DNA of 64,000 nt from Bubalus kerabau (taxonomy: Eukaryota > Chordata > Mammalia > Artiodactyla > Bovidae), in contig NC_073628.1 of assembly GCF_029407905.1 (NCBI RefSeq), positions 46,645,501 to 46,709,500 of the forward strand, given 5' to 3'. Both the position numbers and the translations under genes were made by a program. The notes beneath the pieces were generated by a model, which did not search any database, was not told the origin of the DNA, and worked only from the letters and a program-made list of their open reading frames with translations. Position 1 is the first letter of the stretch; each line of letters begins with the position of its first letter. This document shows, in pieces, positions 35,080 to 46,704 of the stretch.

Positions 35080-35725
35080 TCTCCAAACACTATGCATAAT
35101 ATTCTGAGCCATACGCTTTGACCTGTTTTGTAGAAACTAAAAGCCCCACCTGACAGAAGTTAACTGCATGACAATCAGACTGTCCATGCCGTAAGCAGCA
35201 CAATTCCAAGAACTGGCTTCAGAGAAACTGGAAAAATATAAATGACTCTAGACTTGAAAATTAACTGTACTTAAAACAATCAAATGATGCTAGTCATACA
35301 ACTTCATGACCCAATTCAAGATGACTGTTGGAGCTGACTGCGCTGTTTCTGTGTGGAGCCCTTTCCTTCCTCCTACACACCCTAAACTCCCCATTTAAAA
35401 ATCCTCACCCTCAAATTATCAGTGGGGAGTGGGAATTTGAACATGTGGACCCTCTCTGACAATTGCTGGTCTCCAAAGTAAAGCGGACTTTCCTTTAGAC
35501 CAACCTTACCTTTGGAGTAGCCTTTCAAGCAGTGGGCAGCAAGACCTACCTTTCAGTTGATGCTACCTGGAGGAAATGAGCCTGGACACCAGAAGAAATC
35601 TGTGACTTTGAATCTTAGAAACATAGGCAGCAGTTTACCCCTTTACTCCTTCAAGACATACACCTGCATCTCGGACTAACTTCCAATAAATGGACACAGA
35701 ATCATATTCACTAGAATGAACATTG
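35080..35725 (+). mobile_element. Possible LTR of an old endogenous retrovirus
   Basis: The layout resembles an LTR: a ccccatttaaaaatcctcac TATA-like stretch, then a gtaaagcggactttccttta region. I cannot name the family, and no retroviral coding sequence was seen beside it. Confidence 0.35.
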
Positions 35726-35904
35726 GGGTGCATGTATCTTTTCAGGTTAGTCTTTTTGTTTTCTTCAATAAATCCTCAGAAATGGATTTGCTGGATAGTG
35801 TGGTATTTATGACTCCTATTAGATCACATGGTAGTAATGTACTATTATTTTGAAAATGAATATTGGATTAACTAAAAGAATTTTAAATACAACTTTTTTT
35901 TCTT

Positions 35905-36597
35905 GTTGGCTTAAAGCTCAACATTCAGAAAACTAAGATCATGTTATCCGGTCCCACCACTTCATGGCAGAAAGATGGGGAAAGAGTGGAAACAGTGGTT
36001 GACTTTATTTTCTGGGCTCCAAAATCACTGCAGATGGTAATTGCAGCAATGAAATTAAAAGATGCTTACTCCTTGGAAGGAAAGTTGTGACCAACCCAGA
36101 CGGCATATTTAAAAGCAGAGACATTACTTTGCCAACAAAGATCCGTCTAGTCAAGGCTATGTTTTTCAACTGGTCATGTATGGATGTGAGAGTTGGACTA
36201 TAAAGAAAGCTGAGTGCTGAAGAATTGATGCTTTTGAACTGTGGTGTTGGAGAAGACTCTTGAAAGTCCCTTAGACTGCAAAGAAATCCAACCAGTCCAT
36301 CCTAAAGGAGATCAGTCTTGGGTGTTCACTGGAAGGACTGATGTTGAGGCTGAAACTCTAATACTTTGGCCACCTGATGGGAAGAGCTGACTCATTGGAA
36401 AATACTCTGATGCTGGGAAAGATTGAGGGCAGGAGGAGAAGGGGAAGACAGAGGATGAGATGGTTGGATGGCATCATTGACTCTATGGACATGGGTTTGG
36501 GTGGAAACTGGGAGTTGGTGATGGAGAGGGAAACCTCGTGTGCTGCGATTCATGGGGTCGCAAAGAGTTGGACACGGCTGAGTGACTGAACTGAACT
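35905..36597 (+). mobile_element. BovB 3' part
   Basis: Starts at ttggcttaaagctcaacatt, downstream of the RT catalytic box, and runs to the 3' end gaactgaactgaa. The last part is open (36,377-36,589), but earlier frameshifts break it. Confidence 0.9.
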
Positions 36598-36704
36598 GAA
36601 GTATTCTTTATACACTCAACAAAAAGTTTTGCTGTTTACTCTGGTAAATTTCAATCTTTAAATTTCAAGATTTCTGTGATTTGAGGTCTCTTCTCAATTA
36701 AAAT

Positions 36705-36830
36705 TTCACATGAGTTTGGGTGGACTCTGGGATTTGATGATGGACAGGGAGGCCTGGCATGCTGCAGTTCATGGGGTTGCAAAGAGTCAGAAATGACTGA
36801 GCGACTGAACCAAACTGAGCTGAGCAGTGA
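36705..36830 (+). mobile_element. BovB 3' tail fragment
   Basis: The terminal 120 bases of BovB only (gatgatggacagggaggcct, ttgcaaagagtcagaaatga). Confidence 0.8.
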
Positions 36831-37079
36831 CCTTGGTTCACCAGCCTAGAATGGGCAAAAATATAAGTAAAGTTTACCTTTTCCCTGAAGGTTATCTGAA
36901 GGAGTGAATAAGAAGTGCCCACATGGTGGCTCACTCAGTTTCTGTTCAGTAACAGAGACATTTATGCTTATTATTGTAACTAATCTCACTCAACTGCATG
37001 TTATTGATAAAAGGGATTGCTGACCTGGGATTTAAAACACCTATTGAGTTGAATCCATTAAACCCTTTCTTATGCTAAG

Positions 37080-37870
37080 GCTATTCATAGCCATGGCAGA
37101 AATATGGTGAAAGGGATCGTCCCCAGAGACCAAGTGAGAGGACACCCTCAGCGGAGTCGTCACCTTGGTGGCCAGCTGTATGTAAGGATTGCCTGGGCAT
37201 CAAATACATGGGCTTGGAGAGAGGCATGGGAAATTCTTGGAGATGGGGAAAGCGTCTCCCTTTATGTATGACCTTAAACTTCAAAGGTATCTTTGCATGA
37301 TGCAGCCCAAAGTGGGTGTCATCCCTGAATGTAGCAGAAATTTAGACACCAAGGAGAGCTTCTGTACTTAGAGCAGAAAAGGTGTTGGTACTTATGAAGA
37401 GAAATCAGAGAATTTTATTTCTGTGCCTAATTCCATCACCTTGGTCAGAATTTGTGTTGCTCTTAGCTGAGTTTGAGTAATGATGTAAATACACTGGAAA
37501 GGGGCCAATAAAATTATGGTTTGGCTTCTAAGATTCTGGAAAAATGGCTGGGGAAATTTGCCTTCTGGAAAACGTCCTTAGTGAGAAAAACATAAAGAAA
37601 TAGGTGGATGTCTCCTGGCAGCAACCGCCTCTGGATGACCATTTGGGAACGGCCCACGTTGATTTCTTCTCTGACTCCAAGTTCTCAAAGCGCCCTCTAG
37701 GACCCACCTTCAGAGCCTCTCGGTCTTGGGAAAGGTCTTAATTTGCACTTCTTCCTCTTCTCACATCTTACCTTGAATCTTTGCATGCAGTTTGCTGTGC
37801 TAATCCCGACTTTCTGAGAAAAAAACACTAAGGTGACTCTGTCTCCTCTGAGCCACTCTCCTTTACTACC
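37080..37870 (+). repeat. Left part of PRAME duplication unit 1
   Basis: Matches 59,110-59,800 along its length: agaaatatggtgaaa, caccttggtgg-cag, catcaaata, agcagaaaag. It is upstream flank of the PRAME block, not coding. Confidence 0.75.
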
Positions 37871-37879
37871 TTTAAAAAA

Positions 37880-38192
37880 AAAAAAAAGCTGTTTTATTTA
37901 TTTTTCATTGCCCAAGGTCTGTGGTGCTGAGTACATTTTCTCTAGTTGATGGCAGTGGGGGTGCCCTGTGGTTGAGGGGCCCCTCCCTGCAGTGCCCTCT
38001 GTGCTGTAGAGTGGGCTCTGGAGGGCATGCGTTTCAGTAGTTTCATTCCCAGCTCTAGAGCACAGGCTCAGTAGTCGTGGGGCTCTGGGTTAGTTGCTCC
38101 TTGACTTGGGCTATCTTCTGTGACCATGGATCAAACCCTGATCTCTTCACTGCCATCAGATTATTTACCAATGAGCCACAGGGCAGCCCTCC
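37880..38192 (-). mobile_element. CHR-type tRNA SINE in duplication unit 1
   Basis: Diverged minus-strand CHR SINE ending gagccacagggcagccc. It sits at the same place as the CHR copy at 59.8 kb, so it was present before the duplication. Confidence 0.7.
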
Positions 38193-38289
38193 TTCACTAC
38201 CTTAATATCACCCTGAATAGTGTCTTTGTGAATCAGTGAATGGGTCCTTGATTATCCAGCCACCCTGTCTTTCTCTGCCTCCTGAATGT

Positions 38290-38530
38290 GTATCAGATTC
38301 AATCAACTAACCTAGAGAAATATGATGATCCAATCAGGATAAATCCAATGGGTATTCAGTAATCTAAACATGTATCCCTTTCTGATTGGGTTAGTAGTGG
38401 GACAGAGGCATGATGGGAATAAAAGGTTGTACTGGAGAAGAGATGCAGAATCTTCATACTCTGGAGACACCAGCAGGGTTCTCCATGCATCTGACATCTG
38501 AGCACCTTTCCAGACACATCAGAGCAGGAA
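38290..38530 (+). promoter_or_regulatory. PRAME promoter and exon 1 copy, unit 1
   Basis: CCAAT boxes at 38,330-38,334 and 38,345-38,349, an inverted one (ATTGG) at 38,385-38,389, and a TATA-like aataaaag at 38,419. A gagaagagatgcagaat region matches the other two units. The exon 1 donor is damaged: GTAAGT reads ggaact at 38,527. Confidence 0.6.
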
Positions 38531-38673
38531 CTCACCTCCCTCATATAAGAACACCTTTTTTTTTTTTTTTTTTAAACCATTGACTACCTAACCTTGAAGG
38601 GTGGCCTGTATCTCTGGATGTAGTGAGAGTTTTCAAAAAAACCATTTCTCTCACATGAACACATTTCATGTCT

Positions 38674-38957
38674 TGATTTTGCCTATGCTATGCTATGCTA
38701 AGTCGCTTCAGTCGTGTCCGACTCTGTGTGTCCCCATAGATGGCAGCCAACCAGGCTCTGATGTCCTTGGGATTCTCCAGGCAAGAATACTGGAGTGGGT
38801 TGCCATTTCCTTCTCCAATGCATGAAAGAGAAAAGTGAAAGTGAAGTCGCTCAGTCGTGTCTGACTCTTAGCGACCCCATGGACTGCAGCCTACCAGGCT
38901 CCTCCATGCATGGGATTTTCCAGGCAAGAGTACTGGAGTGGGGAGTGATTTTGCCTA
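38674..38957 (-). mobile_element. Bov-A2 SINE with TSD
   Basis: The 12-base direct repeat tgattttgccta is at 38,674-38,685 and 38,946-38,957. The 3' simple tail (tgcta)n lies at the left, so the element is on the minus strand. It is absent from the same site in units 2 and 3. Confidence 0.93.
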
Positions 38958-39009
38958 GCAGTGCAATTTTGCCTGAATCTCAAACATTTTGATTTGTGCT
39001 TTAGCTGAT

Positions 39010-39455
39010 ATCAATTTTTTTAATATAAATTTATTTATTTTAATTGGAGGTTAATTACTTTACAATATTGTATTGGTTTTGCCATACATCAACATGAATC
39101 TGCCACAGGTATACACGTGGTCCCCATCCCGAACCCCTCTCCCTCCTCCCTCCCCATACCATCTCTCTGGGTCGTCCCAGTGCACCAGCCCTAAGCAACC
39201 AGTATCATGCATCGAACTTGGACTGGCGATTCGTTACATATATGATATTATACATGTTTCAATGCCATTCTCCCAAATCATCCCACCCTTTCCCTCTCCC
39301 ACAGAGTCCAAAAGACTGTTCTATACATCTGTGTCTCTTTTGCTGTCTCGCACACAGGGTTATCATTATCATCTTTCTAAATTCCATATATATGCGTTAG
39401 TATACTGTATTGGTGTTTTTCTTTCTGGCTTATTTCACTCTGTATAATTTTAAAT
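39010..39455 (-). mobile_element. Ruminant L1 3' end
   Basis: Longest L1 3' end in this orientation: ttggaggttaattactttac, then gggtcgtcccagtgcaccag, and at the right the ORF2-end-derived tattggtgtttttctttctg. It interrupts duplication unit 1. Confidence 0.85.
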
Positions 39456-39911
39456 GACTTTACAAAGGAGATATTTTTAATGAAAAACATCCATTTAGCA
39501 TTTTATTTCATGAAATTTAAGATATTTTGAACACAATGGCATTCATGTTGATGGTAACTGAGGTTAGCGGCTGTGCTGGTCCATATGACTCTCATCTGCC
39601 CATTAATGTAGGGCTCTAAGGATGATTTGCAGCTCTTCCCCAAACAAAGACTGGAGTGAACACTCAAGCTTCTAGGTACCCACTTTCTAGTAGGACCTGC
39701 ATCATGCAAAGCAATGGATGGAACTGAACAGGCTAGTGACTGTCTTTTTTCCTCTTTGGCCAGAGTGTCCTATGGGCTAACTGAGGCACTTCCACACCTG
39801 CCAGAGCAGTGACCTTGGACCTAGTAGGTCCTTCTGAAAGGTTGGGAGATTGTCTTAGGTGTGCTCCTCTTGGCCTGACATGGATGCCTTGTTCCTTGGC
39901 AGTTTCCACAG

Positions 39912-41166
39912 GACTCCTTTTCTTGTATAGTCAGGACGAACGTCTGGAACCCACCCAGACTCTGGATCTGGCAGGAAAGCACCTGCTGAGGAATGACGCT
40001 TTGGCCTTTTCTGCTTTAGAGGATCTGCCCAGGGAGCTCTTCCCACCCCTCTTTATGGAGGCATTCTATGGGAGACACATCGAGACCCTGAGCCCATGGT
40101 ACAAGCCTTTCCCTTTGTCTGCCTGCCTCTGGGGGGCCTCATTGCCCTGCCTCATGTGGGGCCCTTACAAGTAGTTCTGGAAGCACTTGATGTCCTGCTG
40201 ACCCAGAAGGTTCGTTCCAGGTGAGTGTGATCAAGGCACCCTGATAAAATCCTGGGTGTCCCAGAGGAGACAGCTGGGTTGAGGGCAAGTGGATGGAAAG
40301 GGTTCTGAAGACGGCAATGAAGATGCCTTTGCATGCTAAGGGAAATAGCTTCTGGAAGCATATGAGTGCCTTTAGTGAATGGGAGCCTGAAAGAACATTC
40401 CCTATCTCCTCAAAGTCATGCATAAGTTACTAAAGTGGAGAAATAGAAAGGATAAGAGGTCAAAGGGAGATGGAGGAAAGTGAGGCAGAGAGGTAGGGAG
40501 CAAGGCAGCAGACGACATCAGGAATGTTAAGTTACAGCAGAGGTGGACAGGCTGTTGTCAAATTATGAGGCGTTTTTTTTTTTTTTTTTTAAATTCTGTG
40601 AGGATTTGAATGCATCCCAATTAGTCTCCTTACCCTAAGAGGTGCAAACTGAGGGTCCTGGATTTACGACATACTGGCCAGAACTTCTGGAGCATGTGGT
40701 CTGGTGCTCAGGCTCACAAATGGCACCAGTGGCTGAGCAGAGCTCAACCAAAAAGCAGCACTTGGCTCCACTGAAGGTTTTTATAGATCTTTGCCTGAAG
40801 AAAAGGACCCTGGACAACTTCCTCACCTACATCCTCAGGTGGTTGGAGCAGAGTAAATCCTCCATCCACCTGTGCAGCAAGAAGCTGAAGACTGTCTCTA
40901 TGCCCGTGGACGGCACTGTGAAGGTCCTGAGCATGGTGCAGCTGGACTGTGTCCAGGTGAGTGGGAATTGGCCCTGGCATCTGCCCATGCTGGCCACGTT
41001 TGCTCCTTTTCTGGGAAAGATGAATAATATGCAGAGACTCTGCCTCTCTCCCATTCACCTGACTGCCTTCATGAAGCAGGAGCAGGATCACTTTGTCCAA
41101 ATTACCTCTCAGTTCCTGAGGCTGGGCCACCTCCTGGATCTCCATCTTTTCAGACATGTGCTCAAT
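39912..41166 (+). pseudogene. PRAME-family pseudogene 1
   Basis: Two coding-exon equivalents of a PRAME-type leucine-rich protein. Exon 39,912-40,220 keeps the LLRNDALAFSALEDLPRELFPPLFMEA block and an intact donor (GTGAGT). Its start codon is ACG instead of ATG, and a base is missing soon after, which shifts the frame. Exon 40,639-41,166 is open for almost its whole length (LKVFIDLCLKKRTLDNFLTY and onwards), but its acceptor AG is changed to AA and its donor GT is lost. The third coding exon was not found downstream; L1 and SINE sequence follow instead. Lies in the same orientation as the other two PRAME units. Confidence 0.85.
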
Positions 41167-41379
41167 GTAGATGTGAAAAGGAATAGCGATCCTCAGGGGC
41201 GGGGGTTGCTGTGGAAATGTAGACTCTGGGAGGGGTTGGACTGGCATGGACATGTGCTTCTAGAATCTGATATGACACCTGGATACGTGCTGGAAACCCA
41301 CATGTTGCAATTATCCTTGGGAAGATAGTTGTAAAGAAACTGTCAGGAAGAAAGTTATCTTCTTGGTGATCTAAACAGG

Positions 41380-41510
41380 AAGGAAATCTAAAATGAGAGT
41401 GGATATACAGATCGATATGACTTATTTCATTGTTAAGCAAGAAACTAACATGACATTGTAATGCAAATCTACTCAATAAAAATGAATGAAAAGATAAATA
41501 AATAAAGAGA
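41380..41510 (+). mobile_element. L1 3' end fragment
   Basis: gaaactaacatgacattgta and an A-rich end: the artiodactyl L1 3' terminus. Confidence 0.5.
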
Positions 41511-41559
41511 TGCTCATGGAAAACCAACTCCTGTCCTCCATGATGTATTGTTCTCTGTG

Positions 41560-41768
41560 TGTGTGTGTGTGTGCATGCGTGCTTAGTCATTCCATTGTGT
41601 CCAACTCTTTAAGACCCCTAAAGAGTAGCCTCTTCTGTTCATGGGATTCTCCAGAGAAGAATATTGGAATGGGTAACGATTGCCTTCTCCAGGGGACCTT
41701 CCCGATCCAGGGCTTGAACCCCAGTCTCCTGCACTATAGGTAGATTCTTTGCCATCTGAGCCACCATG
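41560..41768 (-). mobile_element. Bov-tA SINE
   Basis: GT-rich lead, cattgtgtccaactctttaa, tctcctgcactataggtag, and head end catctgagccaccatg. Confidence 0.88.
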
Positions 41769-41769
41769 T

Positions 41770-42630
41770 AATGTAAGCCTCCTGGGGGCAACTCTTACCT
41801 CCTTGCTTGTTTCTTTGGCTGTTCAGTGGATTAATACACACAGAGGGTAACGCAGCATCCAATGAACTATTGGAATGAAGAGCTCTCTGCAGGGCTCTCC
41901 CTGCTGACTCAGGCCATGACCTTGGGCATGGGTATTCTTCATGCTTCTATCAGTAGGTGTATAAGTCACAGTTTCTTGCCTTTGTGTGTCCTTCACTGTC
42001 AAAGGCGAGGTCCTCAGTTCTGTTAAGTTTTGCACACTGCCAACAAGATTGAGACTGGTTCTCACTGTTCCATGCCTGTCAGGGAGGAGGAGTTATAATC
42101 GATATAATCAGTTATAGGAGTGATATATAGAAGTGATATAGGAGTGATTATAGGAATGACATAGGAGGAGATATAATTGAGTTGTGACCAGACATTCAAA
42201 GTCTTTTTAGTAAAATGCTAAAATGTAAAAAAAAAAAAAAAAAAAAAAATTGACATGGATTTTATTTCCACACCACATTCTAGATTTATATCAGTTAGGG
42301 TGGTTGATCATATTAGAATAGGTTGATAGTTTCCATTACAGTTCCAGTCTCCCCCTATTAGAAAAGTCAAGGGTAGCTTGTCTGGACATCAGAATGTTCA
42401 AATGTAAAAGAAATATGCGTTATGTATTACATATAACTCACAGTCAGCTCTCCCTATCCTCTATTCATCATCCTCAGATTCAGTGAACTACATATGATTT
42501 TTTTAACTACTGTTAAAAACATAAATCTTCGTTTAAGTGACCCTGAGCAGTTGAACCATGTGTTGTTCAAGATGCACCTGGTACAGACACATACATAGTT
42601 TCAGAAGAAGCTGACATGATTACAGACTCT
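41770..42630. other. Spacer with a degenerate tandem repeat and a long A tract
   Basis: No gene recognised. Impure repeats of ataggagtgatat lie at about 42,097-42,180, and an A run of roughly 24 at 42,226-42,249. Confidence 0.4.
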
Positions 42631-43000
42631 ATAGTCCCACGGTGGTGTTGAAGACTCTTGAGAGTCCCTTGGACTGCAAGGAGATTCACCAGTCCATCTA
42701 AAGGAGATCAGTCCTGAATATTCATTGAAAGGACTGATGCTCAAGCTGAAGCTCCAATACTTTGGCCACTGATGCACAGAACTGACTCCTTGGAAAAGAC
42801 CCTGATGCTGCGAAAGATTGAAGGCAGGAGGAGAAGGGAATGACAGAAGATGAGATGGTTGGATCGCATCACCAACTCGATGGACATAAGTGAGTAGGTT
42901 CTGGGAGTTGATGATGGACAGGGAAGTCTGGCGTGCAGTAGTCCATGGAGTTTCAAAGAACTGGACATGACTGAGTGACTGAACTAAACTCATAGTCCCA
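42631..43000 (+). mobile_element. BovB 3' fragment with TSD
   Basis: The C-terminal end of BovB, about 42,640-42,991, flanked by atagtccca at 42,631-42,639 and 42,992-43,000. Confidence 0.85.
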
Positions 43001-43059
43001 TCATCTTCTATCTGTTGCCTAGAGAACTAGAAAAGGCTGTGGTATAATTCAGACCTAAT

Positions 43060-44756
43060 CTTAACGGTATTCACTTCAGTTCAGTTCAGTCACTCAGTCG
43101 TGTCCGACTCTGTGCGACTCAATGAATCACAGCATGCCAGGCCTCCCAGTGCATCACCAACTCCCGGAGTTCATTCAGACTCAGGTCCATCAAGTCAGTG
43201 ATGCCATCCAGCCATCTCATCCTCTGTCGTCCCCTTCCCCTCTTGCCCCCAATCCCTCCCAGCATCAGAGTCTTTTCCAGTGAGTCAACTCTTTGAGTGA
43301 GGTGGTCAAAGTACTGGAGTTTCAGCTTTAGCATCATTCCTTCCAAAGAAATCCCAGGGCTGATCTCCTTCAGAATGGACTGGTTGGATCTCCTTGCATG
43401 CCAAGGGACTCTCAAGAGTCTTCTCCAACACCACAGTTCAAAAGCATCAATTCTTCGGCGCTCAGCCTTCTTCACAGTCCAACTCTCACATCCATACATG
43501 ACCACAGGAAAAACCATAGCCTTGACTACACGGACCTTTGTTGGTAAAGTAATGTCCCTGCTTTTGAATATGCTATCTAGGTTGGTCATAACTTTTCTTC
43601 CAAGGAGTAAGCGTCTTTTAATTTTATGGCTTTGATCACCATCTGCGGTGATTTTGGAGCCCCCCAAAATAAAGTCTGACACCGTTTCCACTGTTTACCC
43701 ATCTATTTCCCATGAAGTGATCGGACCAGATGACATGATCTTCGTTTTCTGAATGTTGAGCTTTAAGCCAACATTTTCACTCTCCACTTTCACTTCCATC
43801 AATAGCCTTTGTAGTTCCTCTTCACTTTCTGCCATAAGGGTGGCGTCATCTGCATATCTGAGGTTATTGATATTTCTCCTGACAATCTTGATTCCAGCTT
43901 GTGTTTCTTCCAGTCCAGCGTTTCTCATGATGTACTCTGCATAGAATTTAAATAAGCAGGGTGACAATATACAGCCTTGACGTACTCCTTTTCCTATTTG
44001 GAACCAGTCTGTAGTTCCAGGTCCAGTTTTAACTGTTGCTTCCTGACCTGCATACAGATTTCTCAAGAGGTAGGTCATGTGGTCTGGTATCCCCATCTCT
44101 TTCAGAATTGTTCACAGTTTACTGTGATCCACACAGTCAAAAGCTTTGGCATAGTCAATAAAGCAGAAATAGATGTTTTTCTGGAACTCTCTTGCTTTTT
44201 CCATGATCCAGCGGATGTTGGCAATTTGATCTCTGGTTCCTCTGCCTTTTCTAAAACGAGGAGTATCTCCTCACTGCCGCCCCTCCTGACCTTGACGTGG
44301 AATAGCTCCTCTAAGCCCTCCTGGGCCTGCGCAGCCACCGCTCCTTGGACGTGAGGTTGCTCCTCCCACCCGGCGCCGGCAGGGGGGTAGCTCCTCCCTG
44401 CTGCCGCCCCTGGCCTCGTGCGGCTGTAGCTCCTCTCCGCTTTTGCGTTGTCACAGCTTGGCATTCTTGGCCGCCGCCCCTGACCTCGGACTTGGGGTAG
44501 CTCCTCCCGGCTGCCGCCACCCCTGACCTCGACGTGAGGTAGCTCTTCCCGGCTGCTGCCCCTGACCTCGGACGCAGGGTAAGTCCTCTCAGCTGCTCCT
44601 TCGGTGTTGCAGCCTGGCGTTCTTGGCTGCCGTCCCTGACCTCGGACGTGGGGTAGCTCCTCCCGGCTACTGCCCCTGACCTCGGACGTGGGGTAGCTCC
44701 TCTAGGCCACGCTCTGTGCGCTGCCGCAGCCGCTCACGCTCTGTTCTTAATGGTAT
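43060..44756 (-). mobile_element. Internally deleted BovB with its 5' UTR
   Basis: The 3' end is at 43,071. The C-terminal domain (43,691-43,119), the RT YADD part (44,096-43,695) and an earlier RT piece follow on the minus strand. At 44,254 the sequence jumps from RT straight to a GC-rich 5' UTR that ends near 44,745. The whole endonuclease part is missing. Target-site copies are cttaacggtat (43,060-43,070) and cttaatggtat (44,746-44,756). The RT region is broken by few changes, so the insertion is fairly young. Confidence 0.9.
44255..44745 (-). repeat. GC-rich minisatellite of the BovB 5' UTR
   Basis: Imperfect units of about 40 bases built around ctgacctcggacgtggggta and gctcctcccggctgc. 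From memory this is the 5' UTR repeat of BovB. The open frames in it reflect only the high GC content. Confidence 0.7.
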
Positions 44757-45044
44757 CCTGCTACTGCTGCTAAGTCGCTTCAGTCGTGTCCAACTCTGTG
44801 CGACCCCAGAGACGGCAGCCCACCAGGCTTCCCCGTCCCTGGGATTCTCCAGGCAAGAACACTGGAGTGGGTTGCCATTTCCTTCTCCAGTGCATGAAAA
44901 TGAAAAGTGAAAGTGAAGTCGCTCAGTCGTGTCCTACTCTTCGCGACCCCATGAACTGCAGCCTACCAGGCTCCTCCGTCCATGGGGTTTTCTAGGCAAA
45001 AGTACAGGAGTGGGGTGCCATTGCCTTCTCTGACTTAATGGTAT
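44746..45044 (-). mobile_element. Bov-A2 SINE with TSD
   Basis: The direct repeat cttaatggtat at 44,746-44,756 and 45,034-45,044 bounds a dimeric Bov-A2 (44,757-45,033). It landed exactly at the 5' edge of the BovB and reused that target site. Confidence 0.9.
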
Positions 45045-45625
45045 AATTCAGACCTAATCTTAATGGTATAATTCAGGCCTAATCTTAAGGTTGAAAAGCA
45101 ATGGAAGTGATGGTGTAGCTCTAAGTCAAAACTAAAGATCTGAGAACCAGGGAGCCACTTGTGTATGTACTGGAGTTTTCCAGGTTCAGGAGCTAGAGGC
45201 TCCAGTATTCATGGCCAAGAAGAGAGAGAAGGCGAACAGTTGCCTTTGTTCCATCCAAGCCCCCAGATGATAAAGTGATGCCCACCCATACTGGTGAGGG
45301 CTGATGTCTTGACTCAATTACTGATTTCAATGCTAATCTCTCCTAGGAGTTCCCTTGCAGATTCTCCTAGTGTTAATCTTTGACCTGTGATCTGGGCATC
45401 TCAACTCACAGTGAAGTTGACACATAAATTTAACCCTCACCGTGTGTCTAAACTAATGGAGACAAATAAAAAGTTTCCTTGCTAAGGATTCAGAGGCTGC
45501 AATTGTTTCTGATCTGATGGAAGGGGATATAGGGCTTAGAGGACCTTAGGCAGATCTTTGGTTCCCCCACAGTGAATATAATGATGCACGTACAGTTTAT
45601 GGGATTTTTAGTAGGATCTAACGAG
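45045..45625. other. Spacer without recognised gene
   Basis: Begins with a 24-base repeat of the ggtataattcagacctaat target sequence. The rest shows no gene or named repeat. Confidence 0.35.
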
Positions 45626-45630
45626 ATATT

Positions 45631-45738
45631 TGCTCTCGCTTTGGCAGCACATATACTGAAATTGTAACGATACAGAGAAGTTTGTCATGGCCCCTGCACA
45701 AGGATGACACACAAATTCATGAAGCATTCCATATTTTT
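45631..45738 (+). pseudogene. U6 snRNA-like copy
   Basis: Matches spliceosomal U6 over its full length of about 107 bases: ggcagcacatatact near the 5' end, cgatacagagaag, catggcccctgcacaaggat and cattccatatttttt at the end. Several substitutions, including near the start and in the central region, and no clear upstream TATA or proximal element, suggest an inserted pseudogene. Confidence 0.8.
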
Positions 45739-45739
45739 T

Positions 45740-45925
45740 AGGCTTCCCTGGAGCCTCAGCTGGTAAATAATCCATCTGCAATTCAGATGGGTTCAATCCC
45801 TGGGTTGGGAAGATCCCCTGGAGAACAGAAAGGCTGACCTCTCCAGTATTCTGCCCTGGAGAATTCCATGGACTGTATAGTGCATGGGTTCACAAAGAGT
45901 CAGACATGACTGAGTGACTTTCACA
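45740..45925 (+). mobile_element. Bov-tA SINE
   Basis: ggcttccctggagcctcagc head, ttcaatccctgggttgggaa and cacaaagagtcagacatgac tail. It directly follows the U6-like copy. Confidence 0.88.
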
Positions 45926-46196
45926 AAATGAGATATTGCCTGTTGAGGGCTGGGCTCTGGAGTTGTTGAACAAGAGCTCATTATTATGTAAGCACTTCAC
46001 AATTTTTTTTTTTTTTTTTACAGTCTTCTCCCTCCTCATGAATAGCATGAGTCTTCATCCCTTGCACTTTGTTTCAACTTTGTTCCCACTGTTGTTTACA
46101 ACAGAGGAAAGAAAAATCTGGATGCTGAAACTGGACTCACATATTACATGTGCTTACCAATGAGTCAGGATTCGTCCAGACTGTTCCAGTACCCAG

Positions 46197-46240
46197 TGCG
46201 GGGGGCGGGGGTGAGGGTGGGGGCTGGGGATGGGAGGGAG
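46197..46240 (+). other. G-rich tract, possible G-quadruplex
   Basis: Six or more runs of three to six G within 40 bases (cggggggcgggggtgagggt and onwards). Fits the G3+N1-7 pattern several times. Confidence 0.6.
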
Positions 46241-46244
46241 TAGG

Positions 46245-46700
46245 AGAGACTGGATTCATCTTCAGTGATAGACATTCTGAGCCTCAGGTCTCTAGGCCAG
46301 CTGCTTGTAGATCAGACCAGAGTGCAGGGGTTAATAGTCAGCCACCTGTTGCTCTGGCTAAGCCATGAGAAAAACCCCATGGGAAAAGAATAAAAGCAAA
46401 ATATAGCAATGGGAGATGTGACCGGGGACACAGGACTGATTTTATCATAACACAACAGATACTTTCTGTGTGCCGAGACACTAAAAAAAAGTGACCTGGC
46501 CCCAAAGAAGAGGGCTCTTGATCCAAGAAGTCTTAAGTCCCCCAGTTCCATCTTTGAAACTTTAATTCTCTCTCTAGTTTCTTTTTCCCAAACTGTGCAT
46601 CAACCACTTTCAATCCCTACCTGCTTCCCTGGCCACAGCACCTCAGAATAAAAATCAGTTTTGTAATCAGGACTGTATACTTTAGAATTTTCAATAAACC
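46245..46700. other. Spacer, possibly LTR-derived
   Basis: No gene. Late AATAAA-type motifs at 46,648 and 46,692 and a pyrimidine-rich middle hint at an LTR, but I cannot name one. Confidence 0.25.
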
Positions 46701-46704
46701 TTGC

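Noticed and set aside
35080..35725. Intact endogenous retrovirus
   Set aside because: Only an LTR-like stretch. No gag, pol or env similarity beside it.
40744..41253. 169-codon minus-strand frame
   Set aside because: Shadow of the second exon of PRAME pseudogene 1.
44102..44520. Open frames of 120 and 69 codons on the minus strand
   Set aside because: They join BovB RT to its GC-rich 5' UTR minisatellite.
45631..45738. Functional U6 gene
   Set aside because: Several substitutions in conserved parts and no recognisable upstream Pol III promoter elements.
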